DNA of 64,000 bases from JAKRSE01 sp943369295 (GTDB lineage Bacteria > Armatimonadota > Fimbriimonadia > Fimbriimonadales > Fimbriimonadaceae). Both the position numbers and the translations under genes were made by a program. This document shows, in pieces, positions 16,336 to 24,201 of the stretch (its first letter is position 1; every line of letters starts with the position of its first letter). The notes beneath the pieces were generated by a model, which did not search any database, was not told the DNA's origin, and saw only the letters and a list, made by a program, of their open reading frames with translations. The stretch spans positions 620,001 to 684,000 of the forward strand of contig CALRMU020000001.1 in the NCBI GenBank assembly GCA_943369295.1. Reading direction: 5' to 3'.

Positions 16336-16980
16336 GTGCAATCAAACCGTGTGCTGGGAGTCCTGAAGGGGCAGGATTTTCCGGTAGACCAACTACTGGC
16401 TTGGGCAAGATCGGCCGAGATCACCTACGCCGCCGACGGGGCGGCTAGGGCTCTGCTTGATGCCGGCCTCAAGCCTATCGTGGTCGGGGATATGGATTCC
16501 CTCGACCCCTCCACCGTTCCCCCGGACGTCCGGCTGGTTAGGGACCCAGACCAAGACACGACTGACTGCGACAAGCTGCTGGCCCTGGCTTCATCTGATG
16601 GCATAGAAACCCTCACCTTGATCGGAATCGAGGGAGACAGGCTGGACCATATGATGTCCACACTCAGCAGCCTTGTAGGACGCAGAAGAAGGATTAGGCT
16701 GATTCTCAGGCGGGCGACAGGCTTCGTCGTTCCCTGCGGAGAATCTTTCGATCTGCCCTGCCCGCCAGGCACAAGGTTTTCCGTGATTCCTTTGACCCTT
16801 TGTTGGGGTTTGAACTTGGTGAATGCCAAGTGGCCCCTGCACGACGCGGAACTTCGACCCGGACTCCATGTCAGCATAAGCAATCGCAGCGAGGAGGGGT
16901 GTCAGGTGCTTCTCGCTGGAGGAACCGCATTGGTGCTGATTGATCGTCTGCTTGAGGAACCGCCCCATTGGGAGGAATGA
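16336..16980 (+). CDS. thiN: Thiamine pyrophosphokinase
   Basis: It transfers pyrophosphate from ATP to thiamine, giving thiamine diphosphate (salvage route). The 214 residues show the TPK fold motifs: ITYAADGAARALLDAG, VVGDMDSLDP (acidic metal/ATP site), DQDTTDCDKLL and the GIEGDRLDHMMS substrate loop. The C-terminal part forms the usual beta-sandwich domain (from about 150). Start is GTG at 16336, with no ATG available and no clear ribosome site. It leads an operon with a sodium/solute symporter whose start overlaps its stop. That pairing suggests, by context only, that the symporter imports thiamine or a precursor. No convincing TPP riboswitch was found upstream. Confidence 0.88.
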   Translation: MQSNRVLGVLKGQDFPVDQLLAWARSAEITYAADGAARALLDAGLKPIVVGDMDSLDPSTVPPDVRLVRDPDQDTTDCDKLLALASSDGIETLTLIGIEGDRLDHMMSTLSSLVGRRRRIRLILRRATGFVVPCGESFDLPCPPGTRFSVIPLTLCWGLNLVNAKWPLHDAELRPGLHVSISNRSEEGCQVLLAGGTALVLIDRLLEEPPHWEE

Positions 16981-18434
16981 GCCCGCTTGACTGGGGAGTC
17001 GTGGCAGTTTTTGCCGCGGCCGTCCTGGCGCTTGGCCTCTCGGCAAAGGTGAGGAATCTTGAGATTCTACAGTTCCTTGCTGCTGGGCGGTCGCTGACTC
17101 TTCCTTTCTTCGTTGCCACCCTTGTCTGCACCTGGTACGGGGGCATTCTTGGCATCGGAGAATCGGTCAGCTTCTACGGAGTAGGCACTTGGCTGCTGAT
17201 GGGTGTGCCCTACTACGCCTTCGCCCTGATCTATGCCTGGAAGTACGCCCATAAGGTCAGAGAAGCCGATCAGATATCTCTGCCTGAAAGGCTGAGGAAC
17301 CAATATGGCGACAAGGCAGGAGTCGTTTCTGGCCTGCTTGTCTTTCTTCTCGGGGTTCCGGCCGCGCACGTTTTAATGCTGGGTGTCTTGACCCAGTGGT
17401 TTACAGGGCTGCCTCTTTGGGTCAGTGTTCTCGTCAGTGTTCTCTTCGGCAGCATATTCCTCATCAAAGGGGGGCTGCTGGCCGATGTCAGGGTTTCGGT
17501 TCTCGCCTTCATTCTTATGTATGTCGGCTTTGCCATGCTGGCCTGGTTTGTTTCCCGAACTCAGCCCTTGACAGAGGTGATTCAGGGCTTTCAGGGGACG
17601 CCTAGAGGCAGTGTGGATGGCGGAGTCGGGGTTGTGGGGGTCATCACCTTCTTTATCCTCGGAGCTTGGACTTTGATCGACCCGGGCTTCCACCAAAGAG
17701 CCGCCTCGGCCGAAAGCCCAGCCACGGCCAGAAAGGGAATTCTTGTCTCTGTCATCTGCTGGATGGTTTTCGACTTTCTCACCGTCACCTGCGGGCTCTA
17801 CGCCCTGACCTTGATTCCAGCCGACACCAAGCCGCTCCTGATCTTCCCTGTTTTGGCCCAGCAGGTTCTGCCCGATGGCTTGAAGGGTCTCTTCTTGGCA
17901 GGCGTCTTGGGAACCATCTTGACGGCGATGGTGGGATACGCCTTGGTCAGCGGAGCCTCTTTAGGGCGAGATATTGTCGGGCCTAAGTTTGAATCCGATA
18001 AGCAGACTCTCTGGACAAGGATTGGCATCGTTGTTTCGCTGGTCTGTGCGGTCGGTTTGGCTTTATCGATTGAAAGCGTTGTCGCCCTTTGGTACTCGTG
18101 GGGAGGCTGCATCATTGGAGCTCTGCTTCTGCCTGTCTCGGCTGCCTATGGGGTGGTAAAGCTCCCGCGATTCAAATCTTGGGTTCACCCAGCAGCTATG
18201 GCCTGCGCCTTTACCGCGGCCCTGGCCTGGATGATTTACGGCCAGATGACGGGCAATCCCTTTTTAAACGTGACCCTGCCTTCGGGGCTCTTTGGCTATA
18301 CTGGAACCAAAGAGGGAGAAGCCTTGACTTTGGGTCTGGGAACACTGGTTCCGAGCCTGACTGTCAGCGGCCTGCTTCTCCTCATCTGCGCATGGGTGGC
18401 AAGAGATGAATCTGAACGAAGAAGTGGCTCCTGA
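16968..18434 (+). CDS. Sodium:solute symporter (SSS family)
   Basis: An integral membrane Na+-coupled importer of 485-488 residues with about 12-13 hydrophobic segments. It has the family's N-terminal features: FLAAGRSLTLPFFVATLVCTWYGG in TM2-3 and an ISLPERLRNQYGD loop like that of PutP/PanF relatives. TTG 16968 has GAGGA nine bases upstream (16954-16958). ATG 16977 (giving MSPLDWG) overlaps the thiN stop as ATGA, but GGGAGGA is immediately adjacent to it. Either start works and I list the longer. It sits directly after thiN, so a thiamine-related substrate is a reasonable guess. SSS proteins otherwise carry sugars, proline, pantothenate or acetate. Its 3' end overlaps the FHA gene by 29 bases. 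Confidence 0.85.
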   Translation: MGGMSPLDWGVVAVFAAAVLALGLSAKVRNLEILQFLAAGRSLTLPFFVATLVCTWYGGILGIGESVSFYGVGTWLLMGVPYYAFALIYAWKYAHKVREADQISLPERLRNQYGDKAGVVSGLLVFLLGVPAAHVLMLGVLTQWFTGLPLWVSVLVSVLFGSIFLIKGGLLADVRVSVLAFILMYVGFAMLAWFVSRTQPLTEVIQGFQGTPRGSVDGGVGVVGVITFFILGAWTLIDPGFHQRAASAESPATARKGILVSVICWMVFDFLTVTCGLYALTLIPADTKPLLIFPVLAQQVLPDGLKGLFLAGVLGTILTAMVGYALVSGASLGRDIVGPKFESDKQTLWTRIGIVVSLVCAVGLALSIESVVALWYSWGGCIIGALLLPVSAAYGVVKLPRFKSWVHPAAMACAFTAALAWMIYGQMTGNPFLNVTLPSGLFGYTGTKEGEALTLGLGTLVPSLTVSGLLLLICAWVARDESERRSGS

Positions 18435-18816
18435 AGTTACAGAAGATCCGGTTGAAGAAGTTGTTGAGGAGCAGGAAGCTGTTCTTTCTCCGCGTTTGGT
18501 ATTGAAAAGAGGCGGACAGGAGACCGAAGTCATCTTCCTCTTTGGCTGTCCGGCCATGATTGGCCGATTCGACCCTTCGGTCGGGCCGATTGATGTTGAT
18601 TTGGGCAGCATTCCTGAAGGCAGCTACGTTAGCCGCAAGCACGCCAAGATTCACGAGGAAGAGGGCCAGTACATTCTTTCCGATCTCAGCAGCTCCAACG
18701 GAACCTACCGTCTGGACCCTGAAGCCGGCGACTTTGTGAAGATTGACTCGACGCCCATCAGCGACGGAGACGAGATTGCTTTCGGCAATGCTCGGTTTGT
18801 TTTCAGAACGAGCTGA
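18406..18816 (+). CDS. FHA-domain protein
   Basis: This 136-residue cytoplasmic protein has a very acidic N-terminus (about 25 residues rich in Glu and Val) followed by one forkhead-associated domain. The phosphothreonine-binding signature is complete: IGRFDPS (Arg of GR), YVSRKHAKI (SxxH) and LSSSNGTY (NG). Such domains recognise phosphothreonine partners of Ser/Thr kinases. No kinase is in the window, so the partner is unknown. ATG 18406 lies inside the end of the symporter gene and the downstream gene starts inside this one, indicating tight translational coupling. It is of the single-domain type, comparable in size to GarA-like FHA regulators but without sequence evidence for that role. 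Confidence 0.88.
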   Translation: MNLNEEVAPEVTEDPVEEVVEEQEAVLSPRLVLKRGGQETEVIFLFGCPAMIGRFDPSVGPIDVDLGSIPEGSYVSRKHAKIHEEEGQYILSDLSSSNGTYRLDPEAGDFVKIDSTPISDGDEIAFGNARFVFRTS

Positions 18817-19564
18817 GGCAGAGGCACTTTCAAGGAAGGATGTCAGCCCGGAAAGGTTGAGACTCCTTGCCCAGGGCGAAGCAGAAACCAAGAACTTAGT
18901 AGAAGGCTTGGCTTTTGATCTCTCGGCTTTGTGGGTGAAGGTTTATCCCGAATTCCCTCTTCCCGATTGGGAGAAGGAAGGGTATGTTGGCAAGCTTCGC
19001 ATTGGCGGCAGACTGCTTGCTGAGCAAGGCTATTCGGCTATCGAGAACTCGGCAAAGCATCCCAGTGATACGGTTCGAGGCTGGGCATGTTTTGCCTGGT
19101 CATCTCTCCCGAATCTGCCTTTTGAGCAGAGGTTAAGTCTTTTCAGATCCCTGGCACCGGACTCCCACTTTGGGGTCAGGGAATGGGCTTGGCTCGCCCT
19201 CAGACCCCATCTTGAGTCGGAATTGGATGCCGCTGTTGGTCATTTGTCTGACTGGGCCAAGGAGCCAGATGCCAATCTGCGGCGGTTTGCCAGCGAAATC
19301 ACTCGTCCACGGGGTGTTTGGTGCCGGCATATCCAACAGCTCAAAGACAATCCAGATTTAGGCCTCCCGATTCTTGAACCTCTAAAGTCAGATCCCGCTG
19401 AGTACGTTCGGCTATCCGTGGCGAATTGGCTTAACGATGCTGGGAAATCTCAGCCCCAGTGGCTTTCTGACGTCACGGAAAGATGGCTCGACGAGTCACC
19501 GACCGCTGAAACAAGGGCAATAGTAAAGCGGGGCCTTCGATCTTCATCGAAGGCCCCGGGTTAA
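18788..19564 (+). CDS. DNA alkylation repair (AlkD-like) HEAT-repeat protein
   Basis: This is an all-helical HEAT-like protein of about 258 residues from ATG 18788, which lies within the FHA gene end. The C-terminal half carries the AlkC/AlkD-family pattern: FASEITRPRGVWC, then LPILEPLKSDPAEYVRLSVANWLNDAGKSQP, where YVRxSVANxLND is diagnostic. AlkD enzymes excise N3- and N7-alkylated purines without base flipping. I cannot confirm the catalytic aspartate without an alignment, so a non-catalytic DNA-binding role is possible. It is the last gene of the thiN - symporter - FHA unit. A strong hairpin overlaps its last codons. The homology call is good and the enzymatic call is inferred. Confidence 0.7.
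   Translation: MLGLFSERAEAEALSRKDVSPERLRLLAQGEAETKNLVEGLAFDLSALWVKVYPEFPLPDWEKEGYVGKLRIGGRLLAEQGYSAIENSAKHPSDTVRGWACFAWSSLPNLPFEQRLSLFRSLAPDSHFGVREWAWLALRPHLESELDAAVGHLSDWAKEPDANLRRFASEITRPRGVWCRHIQQLKDNPDLGLPILEPLKSDPAEYVRLSVANWLNDAGKSQPQWLSDVTERWLDESPTAETRAIVKRGLRSSSKAPG
19530..19557. terminator. Hairpin overlapping the end of the AlkD-like gene
   Basis: GGGGCCTTCGAT and ATCGAAGGCCCC form a perfect 12-bp stem with loop CTTC, inside the last coding codons and 30 bases from the convergent atpC stop. It can serve both strands. Confidence 0.65.
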
Positions 19565-19587
19565 TCAGGATTTTCCTGGATTTGGAC

Positions 19588-19989
19588 TTAGTTCTTTCGA
19601 GCTGCTCTGATTCTAACCATCGCCTTGCGCATGGTCTCTTCTGCCTGAGCACTCGTAACTGATGAGGATTCTCCTTTCAGAGCTCTTCGAGCATCTTCCA
19701 GATCCTTTTCAGCCTGGGCAACATCAATGTCGGTGGCTCGCACAGCCGTGTCGGCAAGAATGATGACCTTGTTTTCACTGGCTTCAAGAAATCCGCCAGT
19801 GATGGCGATGCTTGTGACTTCTCCGGAATCAAGTCGGCATTCAACAATGCCATGCTCAAGAGCCGCAATGATGGGCTCGTGGTTGGACATGATTCCCATG
19901 TACCCTTCGACACCGGGCACGGTCACGCTGGAGACTGTGTCTTCGAACACGGTCTGATCGGGGGCCACGACGGAAAGCTTGAAGGACAT
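19588..19989 (-). CDS. atpC: F1 ATP synthase epsilon subunit
   Basis: The epsilon subunit is part of the central stalk of F1Fo ATP synthase and regulates ATP hydrolysis. The 133 residues have the normal length and features: N-terminal beta-sandwich (VVAPDQTVFEDTVSSVTVPGVEGYMGIMSNHEPIIAAL, about 6-44), GGFLEASENKVIILADTA (about 64-81), and a C-terminal two-helix domain (from about 88, rich in Ala, Glu and Lys). ATG start. It is unusual that it stands alone: the gene upstream is divergent and that downstream convergent, so it is not in an operon with atpD as in most bacteria. The other ATP synthase genes are not in this window. Confidence 0.93.
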   Translation of the reverse strand: MSFKLSVVAPDQTVFEDTVSSVTVPGVEGYMGIMSNHEPIIAALEHGIVECRLDSGEVTSIAITGGFLEASENKVIILADTAVRATDIDVAQAEKDLEDARRALKGESSSVTSAQAEETMRKAMVRIRAARKN

Positions 19990-20164
19990 AGAGTCTTCCT
20001 ACGCAGGCTATGGTACCGGGAGGCCATGATCGGCATGGGGACCGGGTTCTGGATGAGTTCATCGCCGCCTTGGGTTTGCTGAAACCCCAGAAAGGAAGTA
20101 AACAAAAACTGCGTGAGCGGGAGTGTTTGTGAGAAAATATGCCGCTTAGCCGAGTGGCCGTAAG

Positions 20165-20680
20165 ATGAGCACAGAAGAACACAATCTAGAAGAACCTCAG
20201 TCAACCAAACCCCTAGCCGAGCATGCCTGGCTCCACAACTTTGTCGGGGATTGGGAACTGGAATCGACGATTGCCATGGGGCCAGATGTTCCTCCGGAAG
20301 TACTGCCAGGAGTCGAAAAGGCAGAGATGTTTGGAGACCTTTGGGTTTGGGCCGAGGGCAGCGGAGAAATGCCAGGCGGTCATGGAAAGAGCCGTTACAA
20401 AATGGGTTTGGGTTATGACGTCTCCTTCAAAGAGTATCGAGGCTGCTTTGTGTCGGACATGTCCAGCCATCACTGGAAGTACCTTGGCGAACTGAGCGAA
20501 GATGGCAGAACCATGACTCTCACCTGTGAAGGGCCAGACATGATGAAGGAAGGGGAAACTTCCTTGTACAAGGATATTCATCATTTGATTGATGAAAACA
20601 ACCGGACCATGACTTCAGAGTTTCAGGATCCTGAGGGGAAGTGGGTTCAGTTTCAGGTGGTTAAGTACACAAGGAAGTGA
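20165..20680 (+). CDS. DUF1579 family protein
   Basis: A 171-residue cytoplasmic protein matching the DUF1579 pattern: LHNFVGDWELESTIAMGP near the N-terminus, GDLWVWAEGSGEMPGG, GLGYDVSFKEYRGCFVSDMSSHHW and LTCEGPDMMKEGET. The family adopts a lipocalin-like barrel, and its members have no established reaction. ATG start with no strong Shine-Dalgarno. The 175-base gap to atpC (divergent) must hold promoters for both, but I could not pick convincing ones. It is followed by a family-A repeat. Confidence 0.8.
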   Translation: MSTEEHNLEEPQSTKPLAEHAWLHNFVGDWELESTIAMGPDVPPEVLPGVEKAEMFGDLWVWAEGSGEMPGGHGKSRYKMGLGYDVSFKEYRGCFVSDMSSHHWKYLGELSEDGRTMTLTCEGPDMMKEGETSLYKDIHHLIDENNRTMTSEFQDPEGKWVQFQVVKYTRK

Positions 20681-20844
20681 TTCCTTCGCGGACTTTGAGG
20701 AGTTGGAGCCTGGTTGAGTTCCGTGCGGACTCTGTGGCCTGGTTTAGCTCTGCCAAGCCAGGATTGCTCGCCCAGCTCTGCTGCTCCTAAACCATGGATG
20801 GAAAAAGGCGCCAACATCTTTGCGTCTGACCCGCTGTTGTCGCT
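20681..20844. repeat. Convergent gap with one family-A hairpin
   Basis: The family-A copy is at 20734-20765 (arms CCTGGTTTAGC/GCCAAGCCAGG). The remaining 130 bases show nothing recognisable. It lies between two converging genes. Confidence 0.7.
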
Positions 20845-21324
20845 CTAGTACGAATCGACAGGGTAAATGCCGTTGATCGCCAACCCTACAACTAAAGCGG
20901 CCAAGAAGGGGTCGAGATCATCTGCTGTTTCCAACCAATGACTGATCCCAGCCGCCCCATCTGCGTCTGTCCAGGCTGGAGATACTCTTGCCACCTCGGT
21001 CCCCTTGTCATCCTCTAGAACCGAGAAAGCCCCCAGTTGAAAGAGCCTCCAAGATCTGCCTTTCCAGTTTAAGGTGCCGTCAAAATCAAGGCCCTTTGCA
21101 AAGGTTATCTCGACCCGATCTCCATTCTGGTTGTAAAGATGAAAGGCCTGGATGCTGTTATATGAAAGAACTTCGAGCCCAGAAGCACGTGTTACGTTCC
21201 ATGTGTCACTTTTGGTCTTAAACTCTTTCCACTCTGGCAGAAAGATGAGCCAGCTCTTTCGCCATTCAAATTGATCCTGGACTTTTGTGAATCTTGGGCC
21301 TCGAATGACTTTATGCCGGTTCAT
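20845..21324 (-). CDS. Hypothetical protein (LURP/tubby-like beta-sheet protein possible)
   Basis: This 159-residue protein is not assigned with confidence. It is rich in aromatic and beta-branched residues. The central part reads like successive beta strands (YNSIQAFHLYNQNGDRVEITF, LNWKGRSWRLFQLGAFSVL), each ending in a turn with Gly/Asp. A C-terminal hydrophobic helix (DPFLAALVVGLAINGIYP, about 138-155) follows. This strand series plus a buried C-terminal helix recalls the LURP-one/tubby/scramblase fold, but no motif proves it. No signal peptide. ATG start. It lies 78 bases downstream of an ankyrin-like gene on the same strand, so the two may be co-transcribed. Confidence 0.5.
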   Translation of the reverse strand: MNRHKVIRGPRFTKVQDQFEWRKSWLIFLPEWKEFKTKSDTWNVTRASGLEVLSYNSIQAFHLYNQNGDRVEITFAKGLDFDGTLNWKGRSWRLFQLGAFSVLEDDKGTEVARVSPAWTDADGAAGISHWLETADDLDPFLAALVVGLAINGIYPVDSY

Positions 21325-21402
21325 TGAATTCTAGAGTTGGTATTTGGACTCACTCCTGGCAAGATGAGGATTGAGAGATGCAGCCACTCATAACTTGGTC
21401 CG

Positions 21403-22494
21403 TCAGCTTATCAGGCGATCCACCAAATCCTTGTTTGGACAGAAGAGGTGGCTGGGCATGACGATTGCTCCACGAGCTAACAGAAGCCTCCCAGCCTCAA
21501 GCGGATCGCCCTGAGGGAAGGGAGAGATGCCGTTGGGGGTGAGGCTGTGAGATCTGATCAGCCAGCCGAAAGGCGTTGACAGATATTTCCGATCCTGAAC
21601 ATGGATCGGGCACCCAAGAGCGAAGGAAGCCTTCAGGCCATCGAGGTCCGAACTCCATGCCGCGTGGTGGAGAGGTGAACACCAGTAGTTCTCTGCGCCT
21701 GGGTGCCTTAGCCCCCATTTCCTGGCGAGTTCGATGGCGTCTGCCCGGCCGACAGATGCCCAATGGCTGACGGTCCTCCAAACCTCGGTCCTGTTCTCGG
21801 TCCAAAGGTGGGGAGACCTAAAAAGCCAGGCCTCAATCTCTTCCTCGTCAAGCTTGCTGCAAGCCTCCAGAAGCATGTCTAAGTCGGAGAGTGCAGGCAG
21901 TGAATCTACCCCTCTCATCGCCTCGATCGTCTCATCATGACCGAGACGAAAGGCATAAACTGCGCTCGCACCCCAATCGACAGCCTTTACGCCCTTAAGG
22001 CAGAAGTTGATGACTTCAAAGGGGGCATCGGCTTCAATCAGACGTCGCAAGAGGCTGGGTGATTGGCTCCAAACTGCAGGTCCGGCCGCATGGCAGAGGG
22101 GCTCAACACGGTCGAATTGCCTGGCCAGAGTCAGCCATAGAATACAGGAGCCGATGAGAGATTCAGAGTTCTCATCGGCTGAGAACGAAAACTCCTCTTC
22201 AAAACCTAGAGCGCACTTTTGGTTGACCTCTAGGTCTGAGTAAAGGCTTCCGTCAGGTTCATCGTACTTGGCCGCAAGCTCACTCCAATCTCGAAATCCC
22301 CGCTCACGAGCGATGACGGTTCTGGCATCTTTGTGATAGGGGACAAGGGAGAAGAAGAGTTCTGGCCCAACCGATCTCAGCCAGGGACAGACTCTTGCAG
22401 TGCGGTCTAAAGCCGATGGGTACTGGCGCTCATAGTCGAGAGCAAGCTCTCCTACTGCCTCAAATATCTGCTGAAACTCTGATTTAAGAGGCAT
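21403..22494 (-). CDS. Ankyrin-repeat-like protein
   Basis: This 363-residue cytoplasmic protein has degenerate ankyrin repeats. The N-terminal part contains ARERGFRDWSELAAKY, a segment that often precedes ankyrin arrays in bacterial proteins. The clearest repeat is SPLHHAAWSSDLDGLKASFALGCPIHVQD (about 270-300), with the TPLHxAA-like core and following helix. Another is suggested near DWGASAVYAFRLGHDETIEAM and a third near EAGRLLLARGAIVMPSH. Such proteins mediate protein contacts, and no catalytic site is seen. ATG start. It is divergent from the dCMP deaminase operon and upstream of the LURP-like hypothetical gene. Confidence 0.6.
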   Translation of the reverse strand: MPLKSEFQQIFEAVGELALDYERQYPSALDRTARVCPWLRSVGPELFFSLVPYHKDARTVIARERGFRDWSELAAKYDEPDGSLYSDLEVNQKCALGFEEEFSFSADENSESLIGSCILWLTLARQFDRVEPLCHAAGPAVWSQSPSLLRRLIEADAPFEVINFCLKGVKAVDWGASAVYAFRLGHDETIEAMRGVDSLPALSDLDMLLEACSKLDEEEIEAWLFRSPHLWTENRTEVWRTVSHWASVGRADAIELARKWGLRHPGAENYWCSPLHHAAWSSDLDGLKASFALGCPIHVQDRKYLSTPFGWLIRSHSLTPNGISPFPQGDPLEAGRLLLARGAIVMPSHLFCPNKDLVDRLIS

Positions 22495-22553
22495 GGGTGA
22501 GTTTAGGTCACAGGCTTAAGATTTCTCAAGGAAAAGTCGATGACTGGCTGAAT

Positions 22554-22559
22554 TATAAT
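22554..22559 (+). promoter_or_regulatory. Candidate -10 for the dCMP deaminase operon
   Basis: A consensus TATAAT 78 bases before the start codon. The -35 position (GAAAAG) is poor. It lies in the divergent gap with the ankyrin gene. Confidence 0.4.
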
Positions 22560-22636
22560 ACGGCGTTCCGACAGGAGATGGTCTTTGCAGTCGAGTTTCA
22601 GGGCAGGACCACACCCTTCCCAGCTCAAAAGCCATA

Positions 22637-23140
22637 ATGCCAAAGATGCTGGCCCGTCCCTCGTGGGATGCCTATTTCATGCAGATCGCCCATCTAGTGA
22701 AAACCAGGGCAACCTGTCCTCGCCGTTCAGTGGGGGCGTTGATCGTTCGGGACAAGCACATCTTGGCAACAGGCTACAACGGAGCTCCATCCGGCTTGAC
22801 TCACTGCCCCGAGCAGGGTCCCCATGCCGACTGGCCCGATGGCTGCATGAGAGCCGGACACTGCATTAGAGCCCTCCATGCCGAGCAGAACGCACTGCTT
22901 CAGGCGGCAAAACTCGGCATCGCTTGTGCGGGGGCAACCATCTACGTCACCTGTCAGCCCTGCAACAACTGCGCAAAAATGATCATCAATGCGGGCATCA
23001 CCCGGGTGATCTATGAAGGCGATTACCCCGATCCCTTTTCACTTGAACTCTTTCGGGAATCGAAGGCAGAGGTGCTGAGACTGGTGGATGAGCGTCTTGA
23101 ATTAGTGGACCTTGATCCTCCGACTGGGGCAGACGTTTGA
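22637..23140 (+). CDS. Deoxycytidylate (dCMP) deaminase, ComEB-like
   Basis: It converts dCMP to dUMP, feeding thymidylate synthesis. The 167-residue protein has the zinc deaminase core: CxH-type N-terminal segment (NGAPSGLTHC and GCMRAGHC, the dCMP-specific insert), catalytic HAEQNALLQAA (His ligand and Glu proton shuttle) and the second zinc motif TCQPCNNCAK (PCxxC). RRSVGALIV is the usual substrate strand. ATG 22637 or 22646 are both possible, and neither has a clear Shine-Dalgarno. Its stop overlaps the TTG start of the next gene (TTGA), so it heads a four-gene unit with lipid-carrier genes and pth. Bacillus ComEB is the closest named relative I recognise. Confidence 0.9.
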   Translation: MPKMLARPSWDAYFMQIAHLVKTRATCPRRSVGALIVRDKHILATGYNGAPSGLTHCPEQGPHADWPDGCMRAGHCIRALHAEQNALLQAAKLGIACAGATIYVTCQPCNNCAKMIINAGITRVIYEGDYPDPFSLELFRESKAEVLRLVDERLELVDLDPPTGADV

Positions 23141-24174
23141 ATTTTCTAGACTGGCTGTGGCAGATACTTGAAGGAAGAAGAGCGCCTTTGGCCTCTGGCC
23201 TTATCGCCTTGGCTATCACGGCCGGTCTTACGCCTTTCATCAAGAAAGTAGCCCTCAAGTACGGGGCTATGGATGACCCTTCACGGGATGCCCGTCGAGT
23301 TCATAAAGAGCCGATTCCTAAGTGGGGAGGCATCGCCATTTATGGCGGACTGCTGGTTTCTCTGCTCATCACCATCCCCTACACCAACCCTCTCACCACC
23401 TTTCCCAACTATCTGCTCGGAATTCTGCTGATCGGAGGCGGAATTGTGGTTATGGGAGCTTTGGATGACGTGAAGGATTACTCCAGCAAGATTCAGCTGG
23501 CCTACCTTCTCTTCGCGGGGGTGGCGATTCAGTTTCTCTTCGATGGCGCCGGGCGAGTTCAGATTCAAGGAATCTCCCTGCCTATCCCTGGCAGCGATCC
23601 TTGGATCGCTTTTCCTGTTTGGGTTGCCGTTCCTATAACTGCCTTCTACATCTTTCTGGTCAGCAAGACCATGGATACGATTGACGGGGTGGATGGCTTG
23701 GCGGCAGGAATCGCTGCCATCGCCGCCGCTACCTTGGCGATCATCGCCTATTACGAAGGCCAGCCGCGAGTTGCCCTGGTCGCTGCCGCTATTGCTGGTG
23801 CGTCACTCGGCTTCCTCTTTCACAACTTCAACCCGGCCAGAATCTTTATGGGTACCGGTGGAGCCCAGCTTCTGGGCTTCTGTCTTGCGGCTTTGAGCGT
23901 GGTTGGAGCCCTTAAGACAGCAGCGGCCTTGGCGATTCTGATCCCGATTCTCGTTTTTGGCGTGCCCTTGTTTGACATGATTTTTGTTGTCGCTCGCCGA
24001 GCCATGAGCGGCGACCCCATCATGCAGGCAGATAAAAGGCACCTCCATCACACCCTTTTGAAGTCGGGCCTCAGCCAAAAGCAGACAGTTCTGGTCCTCT
24101 ACTCGGCGGCGATTATTCTCTGCGGCCTTCTGGTCTTTTTAGTCGTCTCGCGTGGCGAGGCCCCCACGCCCTAA
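23137..24174 (+). CDS. Undecaprenyl-phosphate sugar-1-phosphate transferase-like protein (WecA/TagO/MraY superfamily)
   Basis: This is a polytopic membrane protein of 345 residues with about 10-11 segments. By family it would attach a sugar phosphate to undecaprenyl phosphate for surface polysaccharide or teichoic-acid-like polymers. Conserved pieces are HKEPIPKWGGIAIYGG (substrate loop), the first metal motif MGALDDVKD, MDTIDGVDGLAAG, the Asn of NFNPARIF, and the HHH-type loop DKRHLHHTLL. The third metal ligand is missing: the usual FMGDTGS reads FMGTGGA, with Thr at 240 for Asp. The start is TTG 23137, overlapping the deaminase stop. uppP follows 27 bases later, supporting a lipid-carrier context. 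Activity is uncertain because of the substitution. Confidence 0.85.
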   Translation: MNFLDWLWQILEGRRAPLASGLIALAITAGLTPFIKKVALKYGAMDDPSRDARRVHKEPIPKWGGIAIYGGLLVSLLITIPYTNPLTTFPNYLLGILLIGGGIVVMGALDDVKDYSSKIQLAYLLFAGVAIQFLFDGAGRVQIQGISLPIPGSDPWIAFPVWVAVPITAFYIFLVSKTMDTIDGVDGLAAGIAAIAAATLAIIAYYEGQPRVALVAAAIAGASLGFLFHNFNPARIFMGTGGAQLLGFCLAALSVVGALKTAAALAILIPILVFGVPLFDMIFVVARRAMSGDPIMQADKRHLHHTLLKSGLSQKQTVLVLYSAAIILCGLLVFLVVSRGEAPTP

Positions 24175-24201
24175 AGGCAAGGTCTCCATAATCTTCCTTC
24201 A

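Noticed and set aside
20141..20164. tRNA-like start GCCGCTTAGCCGAGTGGCCG
   Set aside because: It resembles an acceptor and D-arm, but no anticodon arm, T-arm or 3' acceptor follows; it is the upstream region of the DUF1579 gene.
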